DNA of 30,696 nucleotides from Prevotellaceae bacterium UBA3849 (GTDB lineage Bacteria > Bacteroidota > Bacteroidia > Bacteroidales > Bacteroidaceae): positions 9,707 to 40,402 of the forward strand of contig DGHL01000036.1 of the NCBI GenBank assembly GCA_002392645.1, written 5' to 3'. Positions 1 to 9,103 of the stretch are shown one piece after another (position 1 is the stretch's first letter; each line of letters begins with the position of its first letter). Below the pieces are notes generated by a model that was not told the origin of the DNA, searched no databases, and saw only the letters and a program-made list of their open reading frames with translations. Position numbers and translations under genes: made by a program.

Positions 1-1725
1 GAATGGGGACACGACTTCCGTCCTGAATACAGACGCATACGTCCTATAGTAAACGATATAGGTAAGGCTCCGTTAATAGCACTGACGGCGACAGCGACGG
101 AGAAGGTAAGGGCTGACATCAAGAAGAACCTCGACATAGTGGACGCAAAGGACTTTCAGAGTTCCTTCAACCGCCCTAACCTTTATTATGAGGTACGCTC
201 GAAAACGGCTGACGTTGACAAGCAGATAATAAAATTCATAAAACAGCATGACGGACAGAGCGGTATAGTATATTGTCTGTCAAGGAAGAAGGCTGAGGAA
301 CTGGCTGAGGTTCTGAAAGCCAACGACATAAAGGCTGCGGCATATCATGCCGGATTAGATCCTGCAGTACGCAACAGTACGCAGGACGATTTCTTGATGG
401 AACGCATAGAGGTTATATGCGCTACCATAGCATTCGGTATGGGAATAGACAAGCCGGATGTACGCTTCGTAATACATTACGACATACCCAAATCGCTTGA
501 AGGATACTATCAGGAGACCGGCAGGGCAGGAAGAGATGGCGGTGAGGGTATATGCATAGCATTCTACTCGCACAGAGACCTTCAGAAACTTGAGAAGTTC
601 ATGGACAGCAAGCAGGTGGCTGAACAAGAGATAGGCAAACACCTGCTGCAGGAAACGGAGGCGTATGCAGAGTCTTCTATCTGCAGAAGAAAGATGTTGC
701 TGAAATACTTTGGCGAGGAATACCCAAAGGACAATTGTGGCAATTGCGACAACTGCCGTCACCCAAAGACTAAGATCGAAGCAACGGAAGGACTGAAGGC
801 AGTACTGACCGCAGTATTGGCGGTAAAGGAGAATTTCCGTTCTAACTATGTCATTGACTTCGTAAAAGGCAGAGCCACAGACGACATCGAGTCGCACCAC
901 CATGACACACATCCCGAATTCGGATGCGGAGAAGGTATGAACGACAAATTGTGGAGCCCTATCATACGTCAAGCTATCGTAGAGGGACTGTTGCGCAAGG
1001 ATATTGAATCATACGGATTACTAAAGATAACAGCTGCAGGAAAACGCTGGCTCAAGAACCCACAGCCTTTCTACGCAACAGAAGACAACACATTCACAGA
1101 GGATTCTACAGAGAGCGTAACCACAGGATGCGCACTTGACGAACAACTATACTCCATACTGAAGGAGCTTCGACGCAACGAAGCACGAAAGAGAGGAGTA
1201 CAACCATACATCGTGTTTATGGAGGCATCACTGGAACAGATGGCTACCATGTATCCTACCACTATGGAAGAACTACAGAAAATACAAGGGGTAGGACAAG
1301 GCAAGGCACGCAAATTCGGTCAGCCTTTCATCGACCAGATAAAGCAATATTGCGAAGAAAACGACATCATACGACCTGAAGACATTCGAGTGCGAAGCGT
1401 AGCAAACAAGTCTGCAGGAAAGGTGAAAATGATAAACTGCATTGACCGTAAGATGCCACTTGACGAAATAGCATCATCAATGCACATCAAATTCTCGGAA
1501 CTACTTGACGAGCTGGAAGCTATAGTTTTCAGCGGAACACGTCTTGACATCCGCTACTATGTGGAAAGCACTATGGACGAAGAACAATTCGATGACATCT
1601 ACGACTATTTCGCAGAGGCAGAAACAGACTCGCTGGATGATGCTTTCGAAGAGTTTGACGGCGATTATTCCGATGAAGATATTCGCCTCGTCCGCCTACT
1701 ATACATTTCAGAAAATGCAAACTAA
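1..1725 (+). CDS. recQ: ATP-dependent DNA helicase RecQ (5' end outside window)
   Basis: This is a 3'-to-5' superfamily 2 DNA helicase of recombination and replication-fork repair. The reading frame is open from base 1, beginning EWGHDFRPEYRRI, the sequence that follows the DEAH box in RecQ, so Walker A and the DEAH box lie upstream of the window. Visible in order: LTATAT (motif III), IVYCLSRKKAEELA (motif IV), ATIAFGMGIDKPDVR and QETGRAGRDG (motifs V and VI, arginine finger), the zinc-binding cysteines CRRKMLLKYFGE...CGNCDNC, the winged-helix RQC region, and an HRDC domain around NEARKRGVQPYIVF. About 115 residues follow HRDC and end in a very acidic tail, as in many Bacteroidota RecQ proteins. 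574 residues are in the window. The GTG at 139 is an internal valine codon, not the start. Truncation is due to the window edge only. Confidence 0.97.
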   Translation, partial: EWGHDFRPEYRRIRPIVNDIGKAPLIALTATATEKVRADIKKNLDIVDAKDFQSSFNRPNLYYEVRSKTADVDKQIIKFIKQHDGQSGIVYCLSRKKAEELAEVLKANDIKAAAYHAGLDPAVRNSTQDDFLMERIEVICATIAFGMGIDKPDVRFVIHYDIPKSLEGYYQETGRAGRDGGEGICIAFYSHRDLQKLEKFMDSKQVAEQEIGKHLLQETEAYAESSICRRKMLLKYFGEEYPKDNCGNCDNCRHPKTKIEATEGLKAVLTAVLAVKENFRSNYVIDFVKGRATDDIESHHHDTHPEFGCGEGMNDKLWSPIIRQAIVEGLLRKDIESYGLLKITAAGKRWLKNPQPFYATEDNTFTEDSTESVTTGCALDEQLYSILKELRRNEARKRGVQPYIVFMEASLEQMATMYPTTMEELQKIQGVGQGKARKFGQPFIDQIKQYCEENDIIRPEDIRVRSVANKSAGKVKMINCIDRKMPLDEIASSMHIKFSELLDELEAIVFSGTRLDIRYYVESTMDEEQFDDIYDYFAEAETDSLDDAFEEFDGDYSDEDIRLVRLLYISENAN

Positions 1726-1790
1726 TAAATATGCACTATAAAACAAAATCAGGCAATTATTCTTTTAAATTTTGTTAAATTATATTATAT

Positions 1791-1824
1791 TTTGGTTTTA
1801 TTTACAAAATTATGAGTAACTTTG
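1791..1824 (+). promoter_or_regulatory. Bacteroidota-type promoter for the 1613-aa secreted protein gene
   Basis: A TTTG at 1791-1794 (-33 box) is followed after 22 nt by TAACTTTG at 1817-1824 (-7 box), matching the Bacteroidota sigma-ABfr consensus. Transcription would start near 1831 and leave a leader of about 110-145 nt before the coding start. Downstream up to the gene the sequence is AT-rich with no clear Shine-Dalgarno site. Confidence 0.65.
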
Positions 1825-1975
1825 CTTATAAAATTCATTTTCTTAGTAAATTGAGCGTATTAAAATAACAGGATAACGCAACAAAATACGAACAGAATCC
1901 TAATACGAAAATTTCATTACAAAGCAAAGATAATTTAACATGGCACCTTATACAAAAGCAGACAAAAACATACGT

Positions 1976-4900
1976 ATGAAAAAAATATTACATATTCTAA
2001 TCGTTATGCTTGCACTATTCAATTCAACAGTGCAGGCTGGTACTGTGACACGTACTATATGGGAGGAGAATTGCGATTTGGGACCAGGAAAGACCAGTAT
2101 CGATGATTTTCTGTTCAGTGACATCTATGCATATGATGCATATATGGTGGAATCAGAAGGGGCAGACCCCGACCACAATTTTGCAGACGATTATGTACAT
2201 GCTGCACCAGGAGAGAAGGCTATGCCAGGAGATTCTGACAAGGGCATTCTGACAATAGATGGTTACGACGACGTTTACATGCACATAAATTTCGATTATG
2301 ACAAAACCATAAAAAGAGATAATTGGACTGTATCTGTAGATGTTAGAAGTTTTGACGCCTATCAACAGACGCTGGGTTTTCCAAGACAATTCTGCTTCAC
2401 TGGTACCAAAGTAAACTTGCCTTCTAAAGAAGACCTAACTTCTGACGGAACATACCTGGTACTCAATAAATTGGAAGATCATAATGATGGTGGCGGACAA
2501 TATGCAATATACGAAATCATTCTCGGAGGTATTAAAACTGAGAAAACTTTCAGAATAAATAACAGCGAATTGTATAACTTTAAAATAAAGTGTACAAACG
2601 CTGATACAAATAATGCAACGCTTACTTTTATATGCAATAACACAGAAGTAAGTGTTAATATAAATCCTGAAACGATCGGAGCCTTAAATGGAATATTCGC
2701 CAGCTTTTACAACACTCTCGAGGAGTCACAGTTCATTAGCATACTAAATCTTGATAATTTCCTCCTGACGACAGATGTAGAAGTAGATGACACCCCATGT
2801 TCTGAGCCAGAATATGCCATTACAGGAGCATACGACAAGGACAGGATGTTCACACTTACATGTCCTACCGACGGAGCTAAAATCTACTGGTCGGAAAGTC
2901 AGCTGGATGCAGGAGCAGAAGGCTGGAATGAGTACACAGGGGAGGTGCAGACAAGCACCAACACAATCTATGCTTATGCATATAATAGTGAAAACGAAAC
3001 ATCATCACAGGTAATTAGTTTTGAAACAGGAGCAGGCATAGAGAAAATAAAAATTCCGCTCCCTGACATTATAAAGACATCATACGATAGTGAGCAAGGA
3101 TATGCTTTCAACGTGGTGCCAAACTACGAAGGTATTGCCGTTGCCCCAAAAACACCTATAATATACTATAGCATAGATGGAGGAAGTGTCACACAAATAG
3201 CACCAGGAGAAATTGCGTATGTAACACCTGGTTCTGTAGTAAGAGCTTACATCACCGCAGACGGTTACACAAAATCTGGAACTGCAATGATGCAGACATC
3301 TGCACGTCCTCAAGCTCCACAAATCTGGACTCAGGACTTTACTACTTTGGTAGATGCCAACACCTATGGTACTGACAAAAAGAATATAGTCTTAGGCAGC
3401 AGTGCGGCATTCTCTGTTGAAACAAAGCCAATCTATAACATAAAGCAGTTCACTAACAACTCACAGAACATCTCTGTCAACGTGAATAATAACTTAGGTC
3501 TGACAAGCAGCACCTATTATTATCTGCAGGCAGGAAAAGGTATCATTAGCACAAAACCTGTCAACAATGAAATCAGTGAAGACAATGACGAGACATCTTA
3601 CCTTGACGAAGCTGACGGAATTGGCATAAACGGTCTCGGAGATGGTCAATACATATTCGTTGAAACTGACGGCGATGAAGTATCGATCACCTCTGGTGGT
3701 ACTTACCTAAGTGGTGCTTCAACCATCTACGAACATATTTTCAGAGCTAACGCAAGCACTGTTTTACTTGACATACCAGAGGGAGTAAATGTTAAGGGAA
3801 TAACTATATGCTCTAACTTTGAAACTGTCACGACTGATGCTAACGGCTATGCACTACATGTTAGCCGTAACCCACTTGATTTCAGCAATTGTGATGCAAG
3901 AACATTCGTATTCGATTCTGAAATACGAAGTGGTGTATTCACAGACAAGGATATAGCCGAAGTTCCTGCAGGCGAACCATTCATACTTAAAGGAACAGCG
4001 AACACCACTTACAACGTGGCTTTAGGTACCGCATCTATAATGCAAGGAAATAACCTTTTGACAGTTTCCAACTCTGACATAAAAGTCAGTGACTACTCTA
4101 AGCCAATATACGTATTCGACTCTAACGAAGGCAAATTGGTACTTGCCGATAATAATGCCACTGTCAATGCAGGTACACCTTATTACCTTTCACCATTGGA
4201 TGTAGCAGAGTATTACGACTTAACACTCGACGAGACAGGAAAGATTGCTATTGTTTACAACAAGCCTCTTGATTTCTCAGATGTCGGTAATCTTAAAGCT
4301 TACATCGTTACAAGTGAATCACTGCAAAATGGTTTCGAATTCACCCCAGTAGAAAGCATCCCTGCGGAGACAGGCATTATATTGGTTGGTGATCCAAACG
4401 AAACATATCATATCCAAGTCGGTACTAACACTGAAAAGATCACAAATAACAAACTTAAAGGTTCTTCATCTGTAGATTTTAACACAGCAAGTACAGACTC
4501 TCTTGTATATGTCCTGTCAACGACCAGCAATACTCTTGCACTTGATGTAATAGACAAGAACGCCGTACCAACAATCAAAGCGGGTACTGCATACCTGAAA
4601 TCTAAATACAAGGGTTTTGTTCAAATACGTACCAACGCAAGCGGAACTGCTTCACTGACGAGCGATAAGTCTCTTTCATTTACAGAGGTTGCTCTCAGAC
4701 CATATATCATTACCGGTGAAAGCGAGACTGGTATAATACCAAGAAATGAAAGCGAGATTCCTGCAGGAACAGCATTCTATGTTACAGGTGGAGTTGCAGA
4801 CAGCACATATACGATACCTGTTGTCACAGTATCAGGAACTCTTGCAGACAACAAACTGATTAGTTCTCAAACGAACTTCAATGTAAGTGATACGCCTAAT

Positions 4901-6781
4901 TATGTATATGCACTCAATGCTACAACCGGTAACTTTGAGCGCATGCCAGAAGGATATGTCGTTCCTGCTGGCGAAGCATATTTCATCTCTCAATATGAGC
5001 GTATCATTGACTTAGGTTACGTACAGATCAAGACTAACGAGAATGGTGTAGCAACATATATAACACAAAATGCACTTGACTTCTCTTCGATTGAACTCAG
5101 AGCATACATTGGCATATCAGAGTCAACATATGGCACTATAGAGAAAATGGAAATTGAACAGGCACCTGCTGGCACACCAATATTTGTCAGAGGTACAGCT
5201 AACACGATCTATGAAGTACCTATCATTGCCGGAACTACGACAAACGTGACAGCAAACAAGCTACAGGGTTCTCTTACCGAAGACTTCAACGTTATCAATC
5301 AGGATTACTTCGTATATGTCGTAAAGCAGAACTCTTCTGATTTCGTGAAAGCAGAGCCTTCATACGTTGTACCTGCAGGAGAAGCTTATTATATCTCTAG
5401 CAAAATCGGTGTGGAACGTATTAAGACTGGTGTAGCAGGTGCGGCAACTTGGGTTACCTCCCACCCACTTGACTTCAGTAGCTTCGAAGATCTTAGCGTC
5501 TTAGTTGTAAAGGATGAAACACCTACAGAAATCATTACACAAAAAGTAAGTGAAGTTCCGACAGACTGTCCTATCGTACTTAGAGGTAAAAAGGACACGA
5601 CATACGTGATTCCAGTTGGAACCTGTGTAAACCTCGGCTACGAAAACAAGCTGGTAGGCTATCATGACAAAGCATATCCTGTTAGTGACTCCTGGGGAAA
5701 AGTATACGTTATCTCAGCTAAAACAGGTAAGTTCACGATTGCTTCAAGAAATCTGACCATCCCTGCTGGTAAGGCATTCTTTGTTTCTGAATATAATGGA
5801 ACGGAACCTATTACCACAAATGAGTATGGATATACCAGTTGGGTTTCAGATTACCCACTCGATTTCGAAACCGTCAAAGGAGTTACCGTTTCTGTTGTAA
5901 AATCAGAAACCTTTGATAGTATCTTTATCGACAACACTGTTAAGCGTTTGCCCGAAGGCAGCGCATTCATCATAAAAGGAGAGCCTAACACTACATACAA
6001 TGTACCAATACGTCAATGTGTACAAACCGTTGACAATATACTAAAAGGTAGTACAACCGATACTTACAAAGTATCAGATTGGAATGCCAACGTATATGTA
6101 ATAAACAAACAAGGTACATTCACCGTAGCAGCGAAGACATTGGAAATACCGGCTCGAAAAGCATACATTCTTTCTGCTTACAGAGGTTCTGAAGAAGTAG
6201 AGATCAACTCTACGGGTAAAATAACATACATATCAAAACACCCACTTGATTTCTATGAAACAAAAGATTTAAGGGCATTTATTGTTACGGAAGAGACCAA
6301 AGATAGCATATACACAAAACAAGTAAAAGAGGTTCCTGCAGGTGAGCCAATATTACTTTATGGCGAACCCGGAAAAAAATATCGTATTCCTATAGGTACA
6401 TGTGAGGAACTGAATGATGGATTAGAAAATCGATTAAGCGGTTCTCTAACCGAAGATTTTGAAGTAAGTTCAGTTGAACCATATATGGTTTATGTATTGT
6501 CTGCAACCGATGGAAAATTCACCGTAGCAAGCACATCATTGACTATACCAGCAGGTAAAGCTTATCTCATATCAAAATTCACTAGCACAACTGCATCAGC
6601 AAAGGGCATAAGCTCATTCATAGGTGAAGAAGACGAAGATGAAACAACAGCGATCAAGCAGATTGATTCTACGAACAACGATGGTTCACATAGATTCTTC
6701 AACCTTGCAGGCCAGCCTGTAGACGAAGACTACAAGGGCATCGTAATCAATGAAAAGGGAAAGAAATATTACAGAAAATAA
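1976..6781 (+). CDS. Giant secreted protein with seven ~130-aa repeats
   Basis: This exported protein has no catalytic domain that I recognise; an adhesive or binding role is an inference. The start at 1976 is preferred over the in-frame ATG at 1940 because it places a standard signal peptide (MKKILHILIVMLALFNSTVQA) at the N-terminus. Numbering from the 1940 Met: ~35-290 is a beta-rich domain, ~290-460 holds two chitobiase/FN3-like modules (IYWSES...IYAYAY), and seven repeats begin at residues 645, 776, 911, 1045, 1176, 1306 and 1435. Each repeat opens with a PLDFS-like block and continues AYIVTSE, VPAGTPI.L.G..NTTY.VP, NKL.GS, VYVLS...GKF and IPAGKAYFIS, closing with a TN..G.ATY strand. The C-terminus (NLAGQPVDEDYKGIVIN...GKKYYRK) resembles the last strands of a type IX secretion (T9SS) sorting domain. 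A 57-aa peptide gene follows on the same strand. Confidence 0.85.
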   Translation: MKKILHILIVMLALFNSTVQAGTVTRTIWEENCDLGPGKTSIDDFLFSDIYAYDAYMVESEGADPDHNFADDYVHAAPGEKAMPGDSDKGILTIDGYDDVYMHINFDYDKTIKRDNWTVSVDVRSFDAYQQTLGFPRQFCFTGTKVNLPSKEDLTSDGTYLVLNKLEDHNDGGGQYAIYEIILGGIKTEKTFRINNSELYNFKIKCTNADTNNATLTFICNNTEVSVNINPETIGALNGIFASFYNTLEESQFISILNLDNFLLTTDVEVDDTPCSEPEYAITGAYDKDRMFTLTCPTDGAKIYWSESQLDAGAEGWNEYTGEVQTSTNTIYAYAYNSENETSSQVISFETGAGIEKIKIPLPDIIKTSYDSEQGYAFNVVPNYEGIAVAPKTPIIYYSIDGGSVTQIAPGEIAYVTPGSVVRAYITADGYTKSGTAMMQTSARPQAPQIWTQDFTTLVDANTYGTDKKNIVLGSSAAFSVETKPIYNIKQFTNNSQNISVNVNNNLGLTSSTYYYLQAGKGIISTKPVNNEISEDNDETSYLDEADGIGINGLGDGQYIFVETDGDEVSITSGGTYLSGASTIYEHIFRANASTVLLDIPEGVNVKGITICSNFETVTTDANGYALHVSRNPLDFSNCDARTFVFDSEIRSGVFTDKDIAEVPAGEPFILKGTANTTYNVALGTASIMQGNNLLTVSNSDIKVSDYSKPIYVFDSNEGKLVLADNNATVNAGTPYYLSPLDVAEYYDLTLDETGKIAIVYNKPLDFSDVGNLKAYIVTSESLQNGFEFTPVESIPAETGIILVGDPNETYHIQVGTNTEKITNNKLKGSSSVDFNTASTDSLVYVLSTTSNTLALDVIDKNAVPTIKAGTAYLKSKYKGFVQIRTNASGTASLTSDKSLSFTEVALRPYIITGESETGIIPRNESEIPAGTAFYVTGGVADSTYTIPVVTVSGTLADNKLISSQTNFNVSDTPNYVYALNATTGNFERMPEGYVVPAGEAYFISQYERIIDLGYVQIKTNENGVATYITQNALDFSSIELRAYIGISESTYGTIEKMEIEQAPAGTPIFVRGTANTIYEVPIIAGTTTNVTANKLQGSLTEDFNVINQDYFVYVVKQNSSDFVKAEPSYVVPAGEAYYISSKIGVERIKTGVAGAATWVTSHPLDFSSFEDLSVLVVKDETPTEIITQKVSEVPTDCPIVLRGKKDTTYVIPVGTCVNLGYENKLVGYHDKAYPVSDSWGKVYVISAKTGKFTIASRNLTIPAGKAFFVSEYNGTEPITTNEYGYTSWVSDYPLDFETVKGVTVSVVKSETFDSIFIDNTVKRLPEGSAFIIKGEPNTTYNVPIRQCVQTVDNILKGSTTDTYKVSDWNANVYVINKQGTFTVAAKTLEIPARKAYILSAYRGSEEVEINSTGKITYISKHPLDFYETKDLRAFIVTEETKDSIYTKQVKEVPAGEPILLYGEPGKKYRIPIGTCEELNDGLENRLSGSLTEDFEVSSVEPYMVYVLSATDGKFTVASTSLTIPAGKAYLISKFTSTTASAKGISSFIGEEDEDETTAIKQIDSTNNDGSHRFFNLAGQPVDEDYKGIVINEKGKKYYRK

Positions 6782-6819
6782 GCAATAACGGCTTGCTATT
6801 TATATAAAAGCACGCGAAT

Positions 6820-6844
6820 GTGTTAAATTTATTAAATTTACACA
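6820..6844. repeat. AT-rich imperfect inverted repeat between the giant gene and the peptide gene
   Basis: GTGTTAAATTT and AAATTTACAC form an imperfect inverted repeat, followed on the + strand by a T-rich run. It could act as a weak terminator for the upstream gene or as a regulatory site ahead of the peptide promoter. Pairing is almost all A-T, so support is weak. Confidence 0.3.
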
Positions 6845-6875
6845 CAATTTCCTTTTTAGTTTCATTTTTTATATG

Positions 6876-6883
6876 TAACTTTG
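6876..6883 (+). promoter_or_regulatory. Promoter -7 box for the first 57-aa peptide gene
   Basis: TAACTTTG followed by C is a perfect match to the Bacteroidota TAnnTTTG box and lies 55 nt before the peptide ATG. There is no good TTTG 19-22 nt upstream, only a T-rich run. It suggests the peptide can be transcribed independently of the giant gene before it. Confidence 0.5.
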
Positions 6884-6938
6884 CAAAAGTATAGGTTATT
6901 AGATAGTTTTCAGACAAAACATAAAAGATTATAAAACG

Positions 6939-7112
6939 ATGATGAAAAAAAAATATATAACACCAGAGTTTGAGGAAATAACATTCGATATAGAGAATCA
7001 ATTATTAGCTGGTTCTGGTGGTGAAGGTAAAGAGGAAGAAACTCCAGTCGAAGATCCTGAAGATATCGGAGCTAAAGGATGGGGAGGTGATTTCTTCAAT
7101 GCTGATGAATAA
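6939..7112 (+). CDS. 57-aa acidic peptide, family member 1
   Basis: Small protein of unknown function. It starts MMKKKYITPEFEEITF, has QLLAGSG at residues 21-27, and ends in a Gly/Glu/Asp-rich half with AKGWGGDFFNADE. The basic N-terminus, hydrophobic middle, LAGS block and acidic Trp-containing tail recur in two other 57-aa ORFs in this window (16052-16225 and 18852-19025), which is the main argument that it is real. Position also supports it: it has its own -7 box, sits 157 nt after a giant secreted protein on the same strand, and is followed after 58 nt by a strong terminator. Two consecutive ATG codons (6939, 6942) could each be the start. A leader-plus-core precursor cleaved near AG|S is one possible reading, but no modification or peptidase gene is nearby. 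Confidence 0.75.
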   Translation: MMKKKYITPEFEEITFDIENQLLAGSGGEGKEEETPVEDPEDIGAKGWGGDFFNADE

Positions 7113-7170
7113 ATATGTATATCAGCAAACGACATCCCTGACAAAAGACTAATAACACAAGAATAAGAAA

Positions 7171-7206
7171 TAAGCCTCGGTGTTTCGGCAGAAACATCGA
7201 GGCTTA
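7171..7206. terminator. Rho-independent terminator between convergent genes
   Basis: A 16-bp stem (TAAGCCTCGGTGTTTC / GAAACATCGAGGCTTA, one G-T wobble on the + strand RNA) closes a GGCA loop and is followed by CTATTTTATC. It ends the peptide transcript on the + strand and, lying between convergent genes with a T-rich flank on the other side, can also serve the cvfB-like gene on the minus strand. Confidence 0.85.
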
Positions 7207-7307
7207 CTATTTTATCTATAGCCAAGTATCTGAAAATGATATATTGTCTTAAACACCAACATACTATCCAGCAATAGACACTGACATATCATGACTTCGT
7301 TCTTATA

Positions 7308-8177
7308 TCACACCAACTCTATCCCATTCTCAGTAATACGTATCAATCTGCGTTTATACAAATCGCCTACAGCCTGCTTATAGGTACGTTTGCTTACCCC
7401 AAACTGTTCCTTGATTTCCTCAGCATCGCTCTTATCTCCTAAACGACATCTTCCCCCCTGAGTTTCAAGGTATCTAAGTAACCGAGCAGAAAAGTCTTCC
7501 GTATGCTGACGATGCTGACCATAACGCTGCAGAGAGCAATCTATCTTACCATCCGAACGAATATTCGAGATGTATCCCTTTACCCGGTCACCCGTGTGAA
7601 TATTACGGAACACCTGCGTATCATAAAGCAAACCTGCATAACGATTATTAATAATCACCTTAAAACCAAGGTCAGTCTTCTGCCAAATAAGCAGTTCTAC
7701 CTCTTGGTCAATATGCAGTCCACCTTCCTCAGCAGACAGTCTGCGTGGAGGAGTAGGAGCAAGGAACTTCTCTACCTTAGCCGAAGCCATAATACGGTAA
7801 CTCTCTTCATCCACATGAACATGTACTATATATGAGCGTCCCTTCTCCATACGACGTTTCTGCTCACGGAACGGGCAGAATAAATCCTTCATTAATCCCC
7901 AATCAAGGAATGCGCCATACTCATTGACCCAAGCAACCTCCAGATATGCGAAATCACCCACCATCGCCTTTGGTTCCAACGTAGTCGCAACCAAACGCTC
8001 CTCGTTGTCAAGATAAAGGAAAACATCTATCTCGTTACCGATTTTCAGATCTTCTGGTACATAACGTTCCGGAAGAAGAATCTTACCATCATATCCTCCT
8101 CCTTCAAGATACATACCAAAATCCACCTTCCAGGTAGCCTTCAGTTTATTCCACTGTCCCAGTTTCAGTTTCTCCAT
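7308..8177 (-). CDS. cvfB: S1-domain RNA-binding protein, CvfB family
   Basis: Cytosolic RNA-binding regulator of the CvfB/YitL family (289 aa), which in Firmicutes affects virulence and stress gene expression; its RNA targets in Bacteroidota are not known to me. The sequence shows S1-like OB folds at about residues 1-60, 68-135 (VAWVNEYGAFLDWGLMKDLF) and 148-215 (GFKVIINNRYAGLLYDTQVF...GDRVKGYI), then a winged-helix C-terminus (KEQFGVSKRTYKQAVGDLYKRRLI). I choose the ATG at 8177 rather than the TTG at 8180 because a strong AGGAGG (8192-8187) lies 9 nt upstream, which is notable in a phylum that rarely uses Shine-Dalgarno sites. The gene overlaps the end of the upstream ABC ATPase gene by 32 nt, so the two are co-transcribed and probably translationally linked. 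Confidence 0.9.
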   Translation of the reverse strand: MEKLKLGQWNKLKATWKVDFGMYLEGGGYDGKILLPERYVPEDLKIGNEIDVFLYLDNEERLVATTLEPKAMVGDFAYLEVAWVNEYGAFLDWGLMKDLFCPFREQKRRMEKGRSYIVHVHVDEESYRIMASAKVEKFLAPTPPRRLSAEEGGLHIDQEVELLIWQKTDLGFKVIINNRYAGLLYDTQVFRNIHTGDRVKGYISNIRSDGKIDCSLQRYGQHRQHTEDFSARLLRYLETQGGRCRLGDKSDAEEIKEQFGVSKRTYKQAVGDLYKRRLIRITENGIELV

Positions 8178-8859
8178 CAATGATTTCCTCCTTTGTTATT
8201 ATGCCATCACTATACACCATACCATCCTTAATATGTATGGTACGATCTGTTATCTTTGCCAGTTCCTCGTCATGAGTTACTATTACGAATGTCTGACCAT
8301 ATTTTTCTCTTAAGTCAAAAAACAGTTGGTGCAATTCCTGTTTATTCTTGGTATCGAGCGAACCAGAAGGTTCATCGGCAAATACCACCACAGGATTATT
8401 TATAAGCGCACGTGCAACTGCCACACGTTGTTTCTCACCGCCAGACAGCTCTGCAGGCTTATGCCCTGCCCTATCCTCCAAACCGAGAAACGCCAGTAAT
8501 TCCTTGCAACGCGCTTTTGCTTCACTACGCTTTGTACCAGCTATCAGAGCAGGAATCATTACATTCTCCTCTGCAGTAAACTCTGGCAAAAGCTGATGGA
8601 ACTGAAATACAAAACCTATATTCCTATTTCTAAAATCTGCAAGTCTGTTGCTTGACAAGGCTGTGATATCCACGCCGTCAATCTCGATTTTTCCGCTATC
8701 AGCACTATCCAACGTACCCATTATCTGCAGCAGTGTAGTCTTACCTGCGCCACTTGGTCCGACGATGCTGACCACCTCACCCTTGTCTATATGCAAGTCT
8801 ATGCCCTTTAGCACCTGTAACTTACCAAAGGATTTTGTTATATTACTTACTGTTATCAT
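8146..8859 (-). CDS. lolD: ABC transporter ATP-binding protein, LolD/MacB type
   Basis: ATPase subunit of an ABC system of the LolD/MacB/FtsE-like class, which powers lipoprotein release from the inner membrane or a mechanotransmission exporter. The 237-residue protein is full length: Walker A GPSGAGKT (34-41), Q-loop Q86, signature LSGGEKQR (138-145), Walker B VVVFADE (157-163), D-loop SLD (167-169) and H-loop H196 in VTHD. No permease (LolC/LolE-like) gene is adjacent; in Bacteroidota the permease is commonly encoded elsewhere. Two promoter-like sites lie upstream and the cvfB-like gene overlaps its 3' end. The LolD name is a family-level call; MacB-type ATPases look very similar. Confidence 0.88.
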   Translation of the reverse strand: MITVSNITKSFGKLQVLKGIDLHIDKGEVVSIVGPSGAGKTTLLQIMGTLDSADSGKIEIDGVDITALSSNRLADFRNRNIGFVFQFHQLLPEFTAEENVMIPALIAGTKRSEAKARCKELLAFLGLEDRAGHKPAELSGGEKQRVAVARALINNPVVVFADEPSGSLDTKNKQELHQLFFDLREKYGQTFVIVTHDEELAKITDRTIHIKDGMVYSDGIITKEEIIDGETETGTVE

Positions 8860-8881
8860 AATTCATTGTTTAATCATTTTG

Positions 8882-8912
8882 CAAAGTTACGAAAAAACGA
8901 GATAAGAACAAA
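8882..8912 (-). promoter_or_regulatory. Proximal promoter of the lolD-cvfB operon
   Basis: Read on the minus strand, TTTG (8912-8909) is followed after 19 nt by TAACTTTG (8889-8882), a near-perfect Bacteroidota promoter. The -7 box lies 22 nt before the lolD ATG, so the leader is very short. Confidence 0.75.
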
Positions 8913-8965
8913 ACAAACTCGTTTGTTTTTTCCACCAAGTATTAGTAACTCTACGGTTTTAAACG

Positions 8966-8997
8966 CAAAATTACTAAAATTAGAGAGAAATCCCAAA
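8966..8997 (-). promoter_or_regulatory. Distal promoter of the lolD-cvfB operon
   Basis: On the minus strand, TTTG (8997-8994), 20 nt, then TAATTTTG (8973-8966). Spacing and boxes fit the Bacteroidota consensus as well as the proximal site does, suggesting two stacked start sites about 84 nt apart. Confidence 0.55.
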
Positions 8998-9103
8998 ATA
9001 TTTCAAGGTTTTAAATTCCAAAACGCTTTCTGTTAACACCTTTTACAATCTCACCTGGCACCAGAAAGCCAATATCGCGAATCAACAGACACCCTATATA
9101 ACT

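Noticed and set aside
355..972. 205-aa minus-strand ORF across recQ
   Set aside because: It is antisense to well-conserved helicase and zinc-binding motifs and its translation has no recognisable features.
1940..1975. ATG at 1940 as the start of the giant secreted protein
   Set aside because: It would put 12 hydrophilic residues before the signal peptide; the ATG at 1976 gives a normal export signal.
7503..7835. 110-aa plus-strand ORF opposite the cvfB-like gene
   Set aside because: It is antisense to S1 domains and has no promoter or homologous feature.
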